Shown here one piece after another: positions 33,318 through 41,885 of a stretch of 64,000 bases of DNA. Positions within the stretch are counted from its first letter, which is position 1. Each line of letters opens with the position of its first letter. The translations under genes were made by a program, and so were the position numbers. The stretch comes from Lysinibacter cavernae (lineage in GTDB: Bacteria > Actinomycetota > Actinomycetes > Actinomycetales > Microbacteriaceae). The notes below the pieces were generated by a model. It did not search any database. It was not told the origin of the DNA and worked only from the letters and a program-made list of their open reading frames with translations. The stretch covers positions 806,001-870,000 of the forward strand of contig NZ_JAAMOX010000002.1 in assembly GCF_011758565.1 (NCBI RefSeq), given 5' to 3'.

Positions 33318-34234
33318 TGACGAACGGCCTGGAATGTGGGTTTGGCTCTCTTGAGCCAATCTCGCTTGACGAACTGGTGTCAGAGGCGGCGCTGCTCACG
33401 AGAATCGACCGTAAATACGTGGTTCCACTGGCAGCGTTGGATTCGCTCGCCGCAGGCCTCAGCGAGAAGGCAAGGGTGCTTGAGATTGCTGGCAGTCGCG
33501 GGTTCGGGTACGAGTCCGTGTATTTTGATACGCCGGCCCTTTCGAGCTACTGGTTGGCGGCGCACGGTCGGCGAAGGCGCTTCAAGATTCGCACGCGTGC
33601 CTATCTCGAAACCGATTCAGCCTACCTTGAGGTGAAGACGAAAGGTGGCCGAAGCAGCACCGTCAAGGAACGGCTTGAGTATCGCGCCTCGGAGGCGGGG
33701 CAGCTCACGCTCGAGGGGCAGTGTTATGTCAGCGAGGTGTTGGCCGACGCTGGTATTCCAGACATCGACCCTGGTGAGCTGCGGCCCATCCTCACGACCC
33801 GCTATGACCGAACGACGCTGTTTTTGCCGTCGGGTCAAAGCCGCTCCACAATCGACACCGGCCTGACCTGGCAGCTGAATGACGGCCCCGGCTTCAACCT
33901 GCCAGACCTCGCTATCGTGGAAACCAAGTCGGGCTCGCGGCCCTCAGAAGTCGATCGGATGCTGTGGCGGCACGGCCACCGCCCAGCGACCATCTCCAAA
34001 TACGCGACCGGGCTTGCCGCACTGCGGCCAGAGCTCGCGGCAAACAAGTGGGGCCGGGTGCTGAACAGCAGTTTTGGTAGGCAGGGCCGTCCGGCGCTCG
34101 GCGGCACTGTGCCAGGCACCTCAACGCTCGGCAGCGCTGTGCCCAGCGGCTCAGCGCTCGGCCGCCCAGTGCCGGGTCACCGTGTGCCCAGCCGAGGCAT
34201 CCACCTTTCCCATCCATCTTCCGCTACCCGCTGA
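33317..34234 (+). CDS. VTC-domain (polyphosphate polymerase-like) protein
   Basis: About 305 residues. The VTC tunnel motifs are present: LLTRIDRKYVVP, SVYFDT, RRRFKIRTRAYL, YLEVKTKGG, ERLEYR, TTRYDRTTL and LAIVETKSG. In yeast the VTC core polymerises polyphosphate from ATP; bacterial homologues beside DUF4956 have uncharacterised products. The C-terminal 45 residues are not part of the fold and include a three-fold 10-residue repeat. Start is ATG 33317 (or GTG 33314), overlapping the DUF4956 stop. Confidence 0.88.
   Translation: MTNGLECGFGSLEPISLDELVSEAALLTRIDRKYVVPLAALDSLAAGLSEKARVLEIAGSRGFGYESVYFDTPALSSYWLAAHGRRRRFKIRTRAYLETDSAYLEVKTKGGRSSTVKERLEYRASEAGQLTLEGQCYVSEVLADAGIPDIDPGELRPILTTRYDRTTLFLPSGQSRSTIDTGLTWQLNDGPGFNLPDLAIVETKSGSRPSEVDRMLWRHGHRPATISKYATGLAALRPELAANKWGRVLNSSFGRQGRPALGGTVPGTSTLGSAVPSGSALGRPVPGHRVPSRGIHLSHPSSATR
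34095..34184 (+). repeat. 30-bp tandem repeat x3 in the VTC gene tail
   Basis: CGCTCGGC recurs at 34095, 34125 and 34155, marking three 30-base units. They encode ALGGTVPGTS, TLGSAVPSGS and ALGRPVPGHR. Confidence 0.85.
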
Positions 34235-34248
34235 ACATCGAGGACACC

Positions 34249-36081
34249 ATGCTGAACAAACGAACCCACACGCTCACCTTTGCCCTTGCCGGAACATTCC
34301 TTGCTGGCACGCTCGCCCTGACCGGCTGCGCAACGCAGGCGGCTCTCGTAACCACCACGAAGGCGACCTCCGAGCCAACAGAAACGACGGAAACGGTCGC
34401 CATCTCCGCGGATGCCGCAGATGCGACTCAGTCTGCCGCGCAGGTGCTGGCTGCGAACCAGAGCATCCACAAGACATCCGACGCCCAAGACTATGACGAG
34501 GCTGCCGTGATTGACATCACGTTGAATGGGAGTAGCGCGAAGGCCTCGGCAGAGTCGGTTGCGGTGGATGGCTCAACCATCACGATCTCCGCCGCGGGTA
34601 CCTACCGCCTGAGCGGAACCCTGACGAATGGCCAGGTTGTGGTCAATTCCACCGGCGAGGGGACGGTTCGTCTTATTCTTGACGGCGCGAAGCTGACAAA
34701 CGATACGACCTCGCCGCTCGTGATCACCGAGGCGGATAACGCTGTTGTGCTGCTCGCTGACGGTACGACCAACTCGCTGAGTGATACGAGCAGCTACGCT
34801 GAGGCGGACGAGGCAAGCGCCCCGCTCTCGAGCAAAGCCGATTTGACCATCGCGGGGACGGGCGCGCTCAGCGTGACTGGCAACGGAAATGACGGCATCG
34901 TCAGTAGCGATGGCCTCGTGATTTTGAGTGGAATTATCACGGTAGAAGCCGTCGACGACGGCATTCGCGGTAAGGATTACCTGGTGATCGATGGGGGCGA
35001 GATCTCCGTAACGAGCGGCGTTGACGGCCTGAAATCCGATAACGAAGCGGATGCGGATCGAGGATTTATCGCCGTGCGTGGCGGATCGGTGACCGTAACA
35101 AGCGGTGGCGACGGTGCGGATGCGCAGACCGACCTCGTGACAACCGGCGGCACACTTGCAATCGTCGCTGGCGGTGGGGCAGGGTCGGCGATCGGAGAGG
35201 CATCCGTCAAGGGCATCAAGAGCTCGGTGATAACCGTGCTTGAGGGCGGAACCGTGAGCGTTGATGCAGCGGACGATGCCATGAACAGCAACGGCGGCAT
35301 CCATCTCGGTGGGGCGTCCGTCACGCTTGCGTCTGGTGATGACGGGGTGCACGCAGACCTTGGGCTCTACGTGAGTGCCGGTCAGGTGACGGTGAGCGAA
35401 TCCGAAGAAGGGCTTGAATCGGCCCACATCACAATCGATGGCGGCGAAATCACGGTCAACGCGAATGATGACGGCCTCAACGCTGCCGGCGGGTCGACCG
35501 AGACATCCGCGACGGCTGGCGGAGGGCCGATGGGTGACGAGGTCGGCGATTACAGCCTCGTGATCAACGGCGGAACGCTTGTGGTGAATGCCGAGGGTGA
35601 CGGCCTTGATTCAAACGGGACGGCCAGCATTACCGGTGGCACAACGGTTGTGAATGGCCCCACAAATGGCGGAAACGGCGCGCTCGATGTCAACGGCGAT
35701 TTCACGATTACTGGTGGAGTGCTCCTGGCAGCCGGAAGCGCTGGCATGGTGGTCTCCCCAAGCGAGTCTTCGGGCCAGGGCTGGATCTCGGCGACGCTCT
35801 CAACCACCCAGCAGGCCGGGTCGATTGTGCACGTGACGGATGCCTCTGGCGCGCTGATCGCATCGTTTGAGGCATCCAAATCGTTCCAGAACATCGTCTA
35901 TTCGTCTGGCGCTGTGACCAGCGGGTCCGAGTATTCCGTGTCGGTCGGCGGCTCGGTGAGTGGTGCATCCATTGGCGGCCTTGCTGCCTTAGGCGACGCC
36001 GCCGGAGCTGCCGCGGATGTCACGGTGACGGCCAACGTCGCCGCTGCCGGCGGGATGATGGGCGGCGGTCCGCGGGGCTGA
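34249..36081 (+). CDS. Beta-solenoid lipoprotein, carbohydrate-binding-domain type (DUF4353-like)
   Basis: 610 residues with a lipoprotein signal (lipobox LTGC, Cys27), then AGTYRLSGTLTNGQVVV and a long series of repeats carrying DDG (DGGEISVTSGVDGLKSDNEADAD, DDGLNAAGG, GDGLDSNG) as in right-handed beta-helix proteins of the DUF4353 family. The C-terminus is Gly/Met-rich (MMGGGPRG). Such proteins are usually encoded beside VTC/DUF4956 and CotH-type genes, and are probably surface anchored. It is 14 bases downstream of the VTC gene, so the three genes form one operon. Confidence 0.85.
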   Translation: MLNKRTHTLTFALAGTFLAGTLALTGCATQAALVTTTKATSEPTETTETVAISADAADATQSAAQVLAANQSIHKTSDAQDYDEAAVIDITLNGSSAKASAESVAVDGSTITISAAGTYRLSGTLTNGQVVVNSTGEGTVRLILDGAKLTNDTTSPLVITEADNAVVLLADGTTNSLSDTSSYAEADEASAPLSSKADLTIAGTGALSVTGNGNDGIVSSDGLVILSGIITVEAVDDGIRGKDYLVIDGGEISVTSGVDGLKSDNEADADRGFIAVRGGSVTVTSGGDGADAQTDLVTTGGTLAIVAGGGAGSAIGEASVKGIKSSVITVLEGGTVSVDAADDAMNSNGGIHLGGASVTLASGDDGVHADLGLYVSAGQVTVSESEEGLESAHITIDGGEITVNANDDGLNAAGGSTETSATAGGGPMGDEVGDYSLVINGGTLVVNAEGDGLDSNGTASITGGTTVVNGPTNGGNGALDVNGDFTITGGVLLAAGSAGMVVSPSESSGQGWISATLSTTQQAGSIVHVTDASGALIASFEASKSFQNIVYSSGAVTSGSEYSVSVGGSVSGASIGGLAALGDAAGAAADVTVTANVAAAGGMMGGGPRG

Positions 36082-36181
36082 GTTGGGTTGGTGGTTTTGG
36101 TGGCTGGGCGGATCTGGTGGATTTCGGTCCCGGTCTCGTGGTTCGGCCCAGGTTTCCCGTTTCGGGCCAGCAGGTACGCCC

Positions 36182-36249
36182 GGCCCAACCGGGGAGCCTG
36201 GGCCCAACCGGGAAACCCGGGCCTAACCGGGATATCCGGGCCCAAATGG
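36182..36249. repeat. 19-bp GC-rich tandem repeat, about 3.5 copies
   Basis: Units beginning GGCCCAACCGGG start at 36182, 36201 and 36220, with a partial unit at 36239. The block also pairs with 36140-36159 (18 of 20 bases complementary to 36209-36228), so it could form a large hairpin after the solenoid gene. No gene lies between 36082 and 36295. Confidence 0.8.
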
Positions 36250-36295
36250 AACAACGTGCCTCGAAGTCGAGCTCATTCGAACCTATGATTGCTAG

Positions 36296-37396
36296 GTGAT
36301 ACTCGAATTTGGTGAACGCGTTGTTCCCATCTTTGTGTTTCTCATCGGGATTTCTGTTGTTGTCAACGTGGGCGCGGCTGCCGGGGTGTTCGACAGGCTC
36401 GCCCGCGCGTCGCTCCGGCTGAGCCGGGGCCGCAACTGGGTAGTTTGGGTCATTATCGTGCTGCTCAGCGTGCTGAGCACCGCGTTTTTATCGCTCGACA
36501 CCACGGCGGTGCTGCTTACCCCGATCGCGATGGCCTTCGCTCGGGCGGCCAGGCTTGATCCGCTGCCCTACGCCCTCACGGTCGTGTGGCTCGCAAACAC
36601 CGCCTCACTGTTTCTTCCCGTCTCAAATCTCACTAACCTGCTTGCCGCAAGTGGGGGAGTCATCGAGGGAACAAGCAGTTTCATCCCGTTGGCGATCGGC
36701 CCAGCGCTGGCAAGTGTCGGTGTCACCGTGCTCATCGCCGCGCTGGTGTTTCGGCGACAGCTGAGCGGCACACATTCACCGCCAGAGTTGGAACATCGGG
36801 CTGGCCACGGGCATCCAAGCGCCAACCGGGCCGCGTTCGCTCTGTCGTGCGGTGCCCTACTCTTGCTTGTGGTGTTGCTCGTGACGGACATCCCCTATTG
36901 GATGTCGTCGACACTCGTCGCGGCCACGCTCCTTCTTGGCCTCCGCGCGACCCGGTCGCCGCTCACGCTCGGCCTCGGACTCGTGCCGTGGCGCATCCTC
37001 GGCATCGCGGCCGTCTTGATGGTGCTCACCCTGGTGGTTCAGCTCATTGGAGGGCACCTGCTCGACGGCATCAGGCTCACGGATTCCGCTGGTGACGCCG
37101 TTGGCCTCGCCGCGGCTGGCCTTGCCCTGAGTAATGGCGTGAATAACCTGCCTGCGTACCTGCTGCTTGAACCGTTGGCCACGAGCCCGCTGCTGCTCAT
37201 TGCGCTGCTGATCGGCACAAACGTTGGGCCGCTGATCACCCCGTGGGCATCGCTTGCCAACCTGCTGTGGCACGATCAGCTTCGGCGCGGAGGGGAGCAG
37301 CTCAGCTGGATGCGCTTTGCCCTGCTTGGGCTCCTGGTCGCGCCGCTTTCGGTTGCGGCGGCAACGTGGGCGCTCATTGCGCTGAGCCCCAGCTAG
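36296..37396 (+). CDS. SLC13/ArsB-type permease
   Basis: 366 residues, nearly all hydrophobic helices. DTTAVLLTPIAMAFARAARLDPLPYALTVVWLANTASLFLPVSNLTNLLA and LSNGVNNLPAYLLLEPLA are the paired motifs of the ion transporter superfamily (ArsB/NhaD/SLC13), which carries oxyanions or dicarboxylates. The length is on the short side for the family. It starts with GTG at 36296; TATGAT at 36284-36289 is a good -10 box only six bases upstream, so the mRNA is probably leaderless. No arsenic genes are nearby, so the substrate is open. Confidence 0.8.
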   Translation: MILEFGERVVPIFVFLIGISVVVNVGAAAGVFDRLARASLRLSRGRNWVVWVIIVLLSVLSTAFLSLDTTAVLLTPIAMAFARAARLDPLPYALTVVWLANTASLFLPVSNLTNLLAASGGVIEGTSSFIPLAIGPALASVGVTVLIAALVFRRQLSGTHSPPELEHRAGHGHPSANRAAFALSCGALLLLVVLLVTDIPYWMSSTLVAATLLLGLRATRSPLTLGLGLVPWRILGIAAVLMVLTLVVQLIGGHLLDGIRLTDSAGDAVGLAAAGLALSNGVNNLPAYLLLEPLATSPLLLIALLIGTNVGPLITPWASLANLLWHDQLRRGGEQLSWMRFALLGLLVAPLSVAAATWALIALSPS

Positions 37397-37426
37397 CCCT
37401 CATTCCTGAGTTTGGGCGTATCTTTG

Positions 37427-37462
37427 CCGGTTGGGCGTATCTTGCAAGATACGCCCAACCGG
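37427..37462. terminator. 36-bp perfect palindrome between convergent genes
   Basis: The left arm CCGGTTGGGCGTATCTTG is followed at once by its exact reverse complement, with no loop. A wider, weaker stem (TTTGGGCGTATCTTTGCC from 37411, pairing with sequence up to about 37477) surrounds it, and the left word GGGCGTATCTT is thus present twice. It probably terminates transcription from both sides. Confidence 0.8.
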
Positions 37463-37515
37463 GAAACATACGCCGAACGCGTGTTGCGATGGCCCTGGGG
37501 TGCGGCGCGAGGAGG

Positions 37516-37746
37516 TTAGGCTTCTGGATGCTGTTTGGCAGCAGCATCCACTGACTCGTCATCGATCGCGGATGCGCTGATCTCTGCGGTCACGGTGTAG
37601 CTGGTGATGCCGGTGCTGCTTGGCGCAGGCGTGGCGGTGGTTTCGGCGGGGGAATAACCGCTCGTGAGCATGGCCGCAAGAAGACCGGCCGACCCGGCTG
37701 CCGCCAGGTACAGTGCAAACGAGTTGCGGCTTCGTGAATTGTCCAT
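37516..37746 (-). CDS. Truncated paralogue of the MmpS-like lipoprotein
   Basis: 76 residues. The first 28 match the lipoprotein gene at 30934 at 25 positions (SRSRNSFALYLAAAGSAG is identical), but the lipobox LTGC has become LTSG, so no lipid anchor is expected. The short mature part has TSYTVTAEISASAIDDESVD, like the beginning of the other protein's domain, then ends. The DNA of the shared part differs at many synonymous sites, so this is not a recent copy. It may be a degraded gene or a small secreted peptide. Confidence 0.6.
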   Translation of the reverse strand: MDNSRSRNSFALYLAAAGSAGLLAAMLTSGYSPAETTATPAPSSTGITSYTVTAEISASAIDDESVDAAAKQHPEA

Positions 37747-37843
37747 GTCTTCAACCATAGGGATGCGCGGATGCCCAAACCCTGTTTCCGACTGCTCTCT
37801 GAGCGAACACACATGAGGTTGCTAGGAACCGTTCGCGACGAGC

Positions 37844-38341
37844 CTAATCTTCGTCGTCGACCGGCCGTGGTCCGCGCGAATCGCGGATTGAAAAGACGAG
37901 GGCGAAGATAGCCATGGCGACAGTGATGACGCCGAGGGGGTTGGAGAAGCCGATGCCGATCTCAAGCGCGACGGGGCCGCCAAAGGTTGAGAAGGCAGAT
38001 TCGAGCCCGTCGGCTGTGGTGTCGGGAACGGTGAGGCCAAAGAGCAGCCCAACCGCCCACGTGATGCTGAGGCACACAACGGTCGAGCGTCGCAGGTGGA
38101 AGCCGAGGCGGGCAGTGCGGATGATCGCGATGCCCGTCATGATCTGGATGGCCGCGACAACCGGCCCCAGCGTGAACGCGAACCAGGTGACCATGTCGCC
38201 GCTGACGCCAAAGAGCGCGCGGCCGGCGGTCATCCACCAGGCGAGGAGAATCCCGATGACCATCACGACAACGCCAAACGCGATTGGACGTGCGGGGCGG
38301 GTGAGTTCACTGACGGGCTGGCCGGATGACGTGCTCGTCAC
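37844..38341 (-). CDS. Four-helix membrane protein (hypothetical)
   Basis: 165 residues with hydrophobic segments about 20-37, 48-73, 85-104 and 132-150, and a polar C-terminus ending PRPVDDED. It begins with GTG at 38341; AGGAGCG lies about 11 bases upstream. I do not recognise the family; general shape resembles small integral proteins of actinobacteria. Divergent from the YciI gene. Confidence 0.65.
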   Translation of the reverse strand: MTSTSSGQPVSELTRPARPIAFGVVVMVIGILLAWWMTAGRALFGVSGDMVTWFAFTLGPVVAAIQIMTGIAIIRTARLGFHLRRSTVVCLSITWAVGLLFGLTVPDTTADGLESAFSTFGGPVALEIGIGFSNPLGVITVAMAIFALVFSIRDSRGPRPVDDED

Positions 38342-38454
38342 GGTGATCGCGCTCCTGAATGCATAAGGGGTTGGACCCCTCCATTATGCCCGGTAGTCCG
38401 CGGATGCCGGGACTACTACTGTGGGAGGAAGCCATTCGACAGAAAGACACACGC

Positions 38455-38748
38455 ATGCCCTTCTTCATTGAGACCACCGACAAGCCAGGCATTGCCGCCC
38501 AGCGTGCTGACCTCCGCCCTGAACACCTGACGTACCTTGAATCGCAGAAGTCGCTGCTGCTGACGGTTGGCGCAAAACTTGACGACGAAGGCAAGCCGGT
38601 TGGAAGCGTCTATGTTGTTGACCTTGATACCCGCGAGGAAGCCGAATCCTTCATCGCAGCTGACCCGTTCTCGAAGGCTGACCTGTTCAGCGAGACCCGC
38701 ATCATCCCGTTCCGCAAAGCGTTTGTTGGCGGCGTCAGCTTCGTCTAG
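38455..38748 (+). CDS. YciI family protein
   Basis: 97 residues: PFFIETTDKPGIAAQRADLRPEHLTYLESQKSLLLTVGAKLDDEGKPVGSVYVVDLDTREEAESFIAADPFSKADLFSETRIIPFRKAF covers the whole YciI (ferredoxin-like, dimeric alpha/beta) fold, including the His-Asp pair region seen in the family. The function is not defined; some members bind or hydrolyse chlorinated aromatics. ATG 38455 begins the fold exactly. Confidence 0.85.
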   Translation: MPFFIETTDKPGIAAQRADLRPEHLTYLESQKSLLLTVGAKLDDEGKPVGSVYVVDLDTREEAESFIAADPFSKADLFSETRIIPFRKAFVGGVSFV

Positions 38749-38801
38749 CCGATATATGGCTAGCTAGATTTCGGGCGGGCGGCTATTCTCGGGATACCGA
38801 G

Positions 38802-39119
38802 ATGCAATGGAGCCCCCCGATGATTTTTCCAAGCACTGAGCCTGCTGATACGCAGGCGTTGCAGCGATTGCCGCAACACATCCGACGCGCGATTCTTGTT
38901 GGCGCGGTTGTGGCCGCGATATTGCTCGTGCCAATCCCGCTGACGGTCACTGTGGCGAGCAGTGTGGCGAGCAGTGCGCTGTGCACGGCGCTGCTGACGC
39001 CGGATTCCGAGTATGACTCGCTTGCGGCGGTCGCGGACCGCGCAGACGGTGACGGCTGCCTGCGGGGCGAATCCCGACGTACCGAATGGCTTTCGCTCGT
39101 CCAGATGATTACCAGGTGA
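38802..39119 (+). CDS. Small single-pass membrane protein (hypothetical)
   Basis: About 100 residues with one strong hydrophobic segment (ILVGAVVAAILLVPIPLTVTVASSVASSAL) followed by a polar tail with two Cys. ATG 38802 or 38820. TATTCT at 38784-38789 may be a -10 box. No family recognised; codon use is compatible with coding. Confidence 0.5.
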   Translation: MQWSPPMIFPSTEPADTQALQRLPQHIRRAILVGAVVAAILLVPIPLTVTVASSVASSALCTALLTPDSEYDSLAAVADRADGDGCLRGESRRTEWLSLVQMITR

Positions 39120-39184
39120 AGGTCCCAGCCGTATGACGAAGGGTCTGGATTCGACGCTTGGGTCTGCATTAGAGTCGTCACACT

Positions 39185-40171
39185 ATGAGCGAAACGGCCG
39201 AGCACACGATTCCCCAGCTGTCTGAGTTTCATCCGGAAGCAGCCGAGGTCGTTCGGGTGCTTCGCGAAGCGAATGCTCCCGCAACGCGAACGGTGCCCAT
39301 CGCCGAGCTGCGAGCGAATTATCGCCTGTCGACGGCGGCCAACGGCATCCCGCGTCGAGAGCTTGTCTCGGTTCGGGATGTTGCGCTCCCGACGCCGGGT
39401 CACGATCTGCCCGCTGTTCCCGTTCGGGTGTATCGGGGCTCGGCGCAGGGGCAGCAGCCGGCGCCAAGCATCGTCTTTCTCCATGGTGGGGGCTGGATTA
39501 TGGGCGATCGCGAGACGCATGACGGCATCTGCCGGTACCTTGCGGACGCGTCGGGAGGCACGGTTGTTGCGGTGGAGTATCGGCTGGCACCCGAGCATCC
39601 GTATCCAGCTCCCCTGCAGGATTGCGTTCACGCAGTGCGGGCGATTGTGCGGGAGGCCGAGGCGCTTGGCGTCGACACGTCACGGCTTGTTGTTGCCGGT
39701 GATAGCGCCGGCGGGAACCTTGCCGCCGTGCTTGCGCTGCTCTCTGCGGCTGGCGACCTCCCACAAGTGAGGGCGCAGGTGCTGCTCTACCCGGTAACCG
39801 ACCTGCACGGAGAGGCCGAGGGATATCGGAGGGTTACCTCGGGCGTTCCCCTCGTTGCTGATTCGATGCGGTGGTTTCGGGAGCTGTACGTGCCGGAGGG
39901 CGTCTCTCGCGAAGACGAATGGCTCGTGTCGCCGCTGCGGGCTCCAACGGTTGCGGATGCCGCGCCAGCTTTTGTGCTCACGGTCGCCCACGACCCGCTC
40001 GCTGAGGAGGGTATTGCGTACGCGCAGAAGCTTAAGGATGCCGGAGTTCCGGTCGAGCACGTGCACTTGCCTGGCCACGCCCACGGCTTGTTTACCTCTG
40101 GGCGTCTCATGTCAGCTGCCGAGGAACAACTCGACGCGGCGCTCGCCTTTGTGCGGCAGCACACGAGCTAA
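39185..40171 (+). CDS. Alpha/beta hydrolase, hormone-sensitive-lipase (HSL) family
   Basis: 328 residues with the HSL signature HGGGW (near residue 100), nucleophile GDSAGG (near 174), acid in AHDPLAEEG and His in LPGHAHGLF. These are esterases for short-chain acyl esters. The N-terminal cap-like 90 residues are typical. ATG 39185. Two copies of GCTAAGTGTTA follow the gene (40167 and 40208), the first overlapping the stop codon. Confidence 0.9.
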   Translation: MSETAEHTIPQLSEFHPEAAEVVRVLREANAPATRTVPIAELRANYRLSTAANGIPRRELVSVRDVALPTPGHDLPAVPVRVYRGSAQGQQPAPSIVFLHGGGWIMGDRETHDGICRYLADASGGTVVAVEYRLAPEHPYPAPLQDCVHAVRAIVREAEALGVDTSRLVVAGDSAGGNLAAVLALLSAAGDLPQVRAQVLLYPVTDLHGEAEGYRRVTSGVPLVADSMRWFRELYVPEGVSREDEWLVSPLRAPTVADAAPAFVLTVAHDPLAEEGIAYAQKLKDAGVPVEHVHLPGHAHGLFTSGRLMSAAEEQLDAALAFVRQHTS

Positions 40172-40261
40172 GTGTTATTAGCGTTGGGCCATAGTTACAG
40201 ATAAGTCGCTAAGTGTTACTAAGGAGCACGTTCTGAGCGGAAGCGCGAGGCAAACGTACCC

Positions 40262-41857
40262 CTACCCAATTCCCCGGATCGAGCCGGCGACCGAGATCGC
40301 CTGGGCATCTGTGAGCGTTGCCACGTAGTCGATCACGGCTCGTCCGCGACCGCGGCGGCGCATGCTCGCGTCATCCGTTGGCCCGCTCAGCACCTCGGGG
40401 TTGTCTGCCCGCAGCTGCAGGTAGCTTTCGGTGGCAGCCTCGGCCGATTCGATGAGGCGGCGAGGGGCGCGGGCGGCGTCGTCGCGGTCGGTGAGCCATT
40501 CATCCAGCCCAACAACAAGCGATTCGACGATGCGGGCCTGGCCGCGCTGCGCGGTTGCGAGGTCGGGGTTGTCGAGCACAAACCGGGCGTGTACAAACTT
40601 GAGCACGATCACGTCGTGCCAGGCCTGCCGTTCGAGTTGCACGTGGCCGCTGCGCACGTTGGGTGCAGGGTCAACCACGATGGCGCGCTGGAAACGGTCG
40701 AGCCAGCTGCGAATGAAGGCCGAAAGGGCGCGTTCGGTGGCGATGCCGCCGTCGAAGGGCACCGAGAGGAGATCATCGACAAGTTCTTCGTTGACGCGCT
40801 CAACCGCCGCGCGGAAGGCGTCGTCGTCGGCGATCCAGGCGTCGCGGGATGCCGTGCGGCGGCGCAGCAGCTCAAGTGAGTTGCCCGGATCGCGGGGCCT
40901 GGCGGCGAGGTCGGCGAGCGGCATCCGTGCAAAGAGTGATTGCTCGCGCAACCACGTACGAAGCTCGGCCGAAACCGATGCTTGCTGGAGCACGCCTGCG
41001 CGGTAGAAATCGTCGAGGTCGTGAATGGAGTACGCGATGTCGTCGGCGATATCCATGACCTGGCACTCGACGGTTTGCTGCCACGCGCCGATGGCGGGGT
41101 AGGCAGCGCGCACGGTGGCAACCTCGTTGGCGTGCAGGCTGTAGGTCGAGAACTTATGTGCGCCGGTTGGCGAGACATCACCAACGCCCCTCGGCCGTTC
41201 GCTGGGCGGGAGATCGGTAAAGTTGTCGCGCCATTCGAGGCGGGTCCACGGATACTTGAGCACCGCAGCCCGCACCGCCGAGGTGAGGTTGAGGCCGGGC
41301 TGGGCCGCCCCGTGGGTGTCGAGCTCGGTGAGGATGCGGAAGGTCTGCGCGTTGCCCTCAAATCCTTCCGGAAGCCCAAGTCGTTCGCGCGCGACGCGGT
41401 CGAGCACGCGCTCGCCGAGGTGCCCAAACGGCGGGTGTCCAAGGTCGTGGGCGCTCGCGGCGGCCTGCACAACGATGGGGTCGCATCCGCCAAGTGACCT
41501 GAGGATATTTCCGGCCGGCCCGGTGTCTGCCTGCAGCCCAACGGCGATCGCGCGGGCAACCGACGTGACCTTGATCGAGTGGGTGAGGCGGTTGTGGATG
41601 ACCGGCCCAACGCTCGCCTGCGGCACCACCTGGGTGACGGCCGACAGCCGCGAGAAATACGGGGAGAACCGCAGCCGCTCGAGGTCGGTACGGAAATCGG
41701 TTGTTGGATGCGCGTGCGGGTCGACGGCCTCTGGAACCGCCCGCGCGTGGCGGGGGTCGAGCCCAGACGGCGCCTTGGCAACCGGCTGGCTGCCGGGATC
41801 AAGATCAATTGCGCTCGTGCGGGTGTCGTCGTACTTGGCCTGGCCGCGTTCCGTCAT
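40262..41857 (-). CDS. dgt: Deoxyguanosinetriphosphate triphosphohydrolase-like protein
   Basis: 531 residues with HD-domain motifs: NRLTHSIKVTSVARAI, AHDLGHPPFGHLGERVLD and DIADDIAYSIHDLDDFY, in the order of dGTPase. The enzyme cuts dGTP (or other dNTPs) to deoxynucleoside and triphosphate, affecting dNTP pools and phage defence in some bacteria. ATG 41857 is preceded by GAGGAGA. It follows the SDR gene by 28 bases on the same strand and may be read from that operon. Confidence 0.9.
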   Translation of the reverse strand: MTERGQAKYDDTRTSAIDLDPGSQPVAKAPSGLDPRHARAVPEAVDPHAHPTTDFRTDLERLRFSPYFSRLSAVTQVVPQASVGPVIHNRLTHSIKVTSVARAIAVGLQADTGPAGNILRSLGGCDPIVVQAAASAHDLGHPPFGHLGERVLDRVARERLGLPEGFEGNAQTFRILTELDTHGAAQPGLNLTSAVRAAVLKYPWTRLEWRDNFTDLPPSERPRGVGDVSPTGAHKFSTYSLHANEVATVRAAYPAIGAWQQTVECQVMDIADDIAYSIHDLDDFYRAGVLQQASVSAELRTWLREQSLFARMPLADLAARPRDPGNSLELLRRRTASRDAWIADDDAFRAAVERVNEELVDDLLSVPFDGGIATERALSAFIRSWLDRFQRAIVVDPAPNVRSGHVQLERQAWHDVIVLKFVHARFVLDNPDLATAQRGQARIVESLVVGLDEWLTDRDDAARAPRRLIESAEAATESYLQLRADNPEVLSGPTDDASMRRRGRGRAVIDYVATLTDAQAISVAGSIRGIG

Positions 41858-41885
41858 TGGTGTCTCCTCGTTGCGTGCCTTAAGC

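Noticed and set aside
36140-36249. Riboswitch upstream of the SLC13-type permease
   Set aside because: The structure is made of 19-bp direct repeats, lies before a promoter that yields a leaderless transcript, and shows no known aptamer features.
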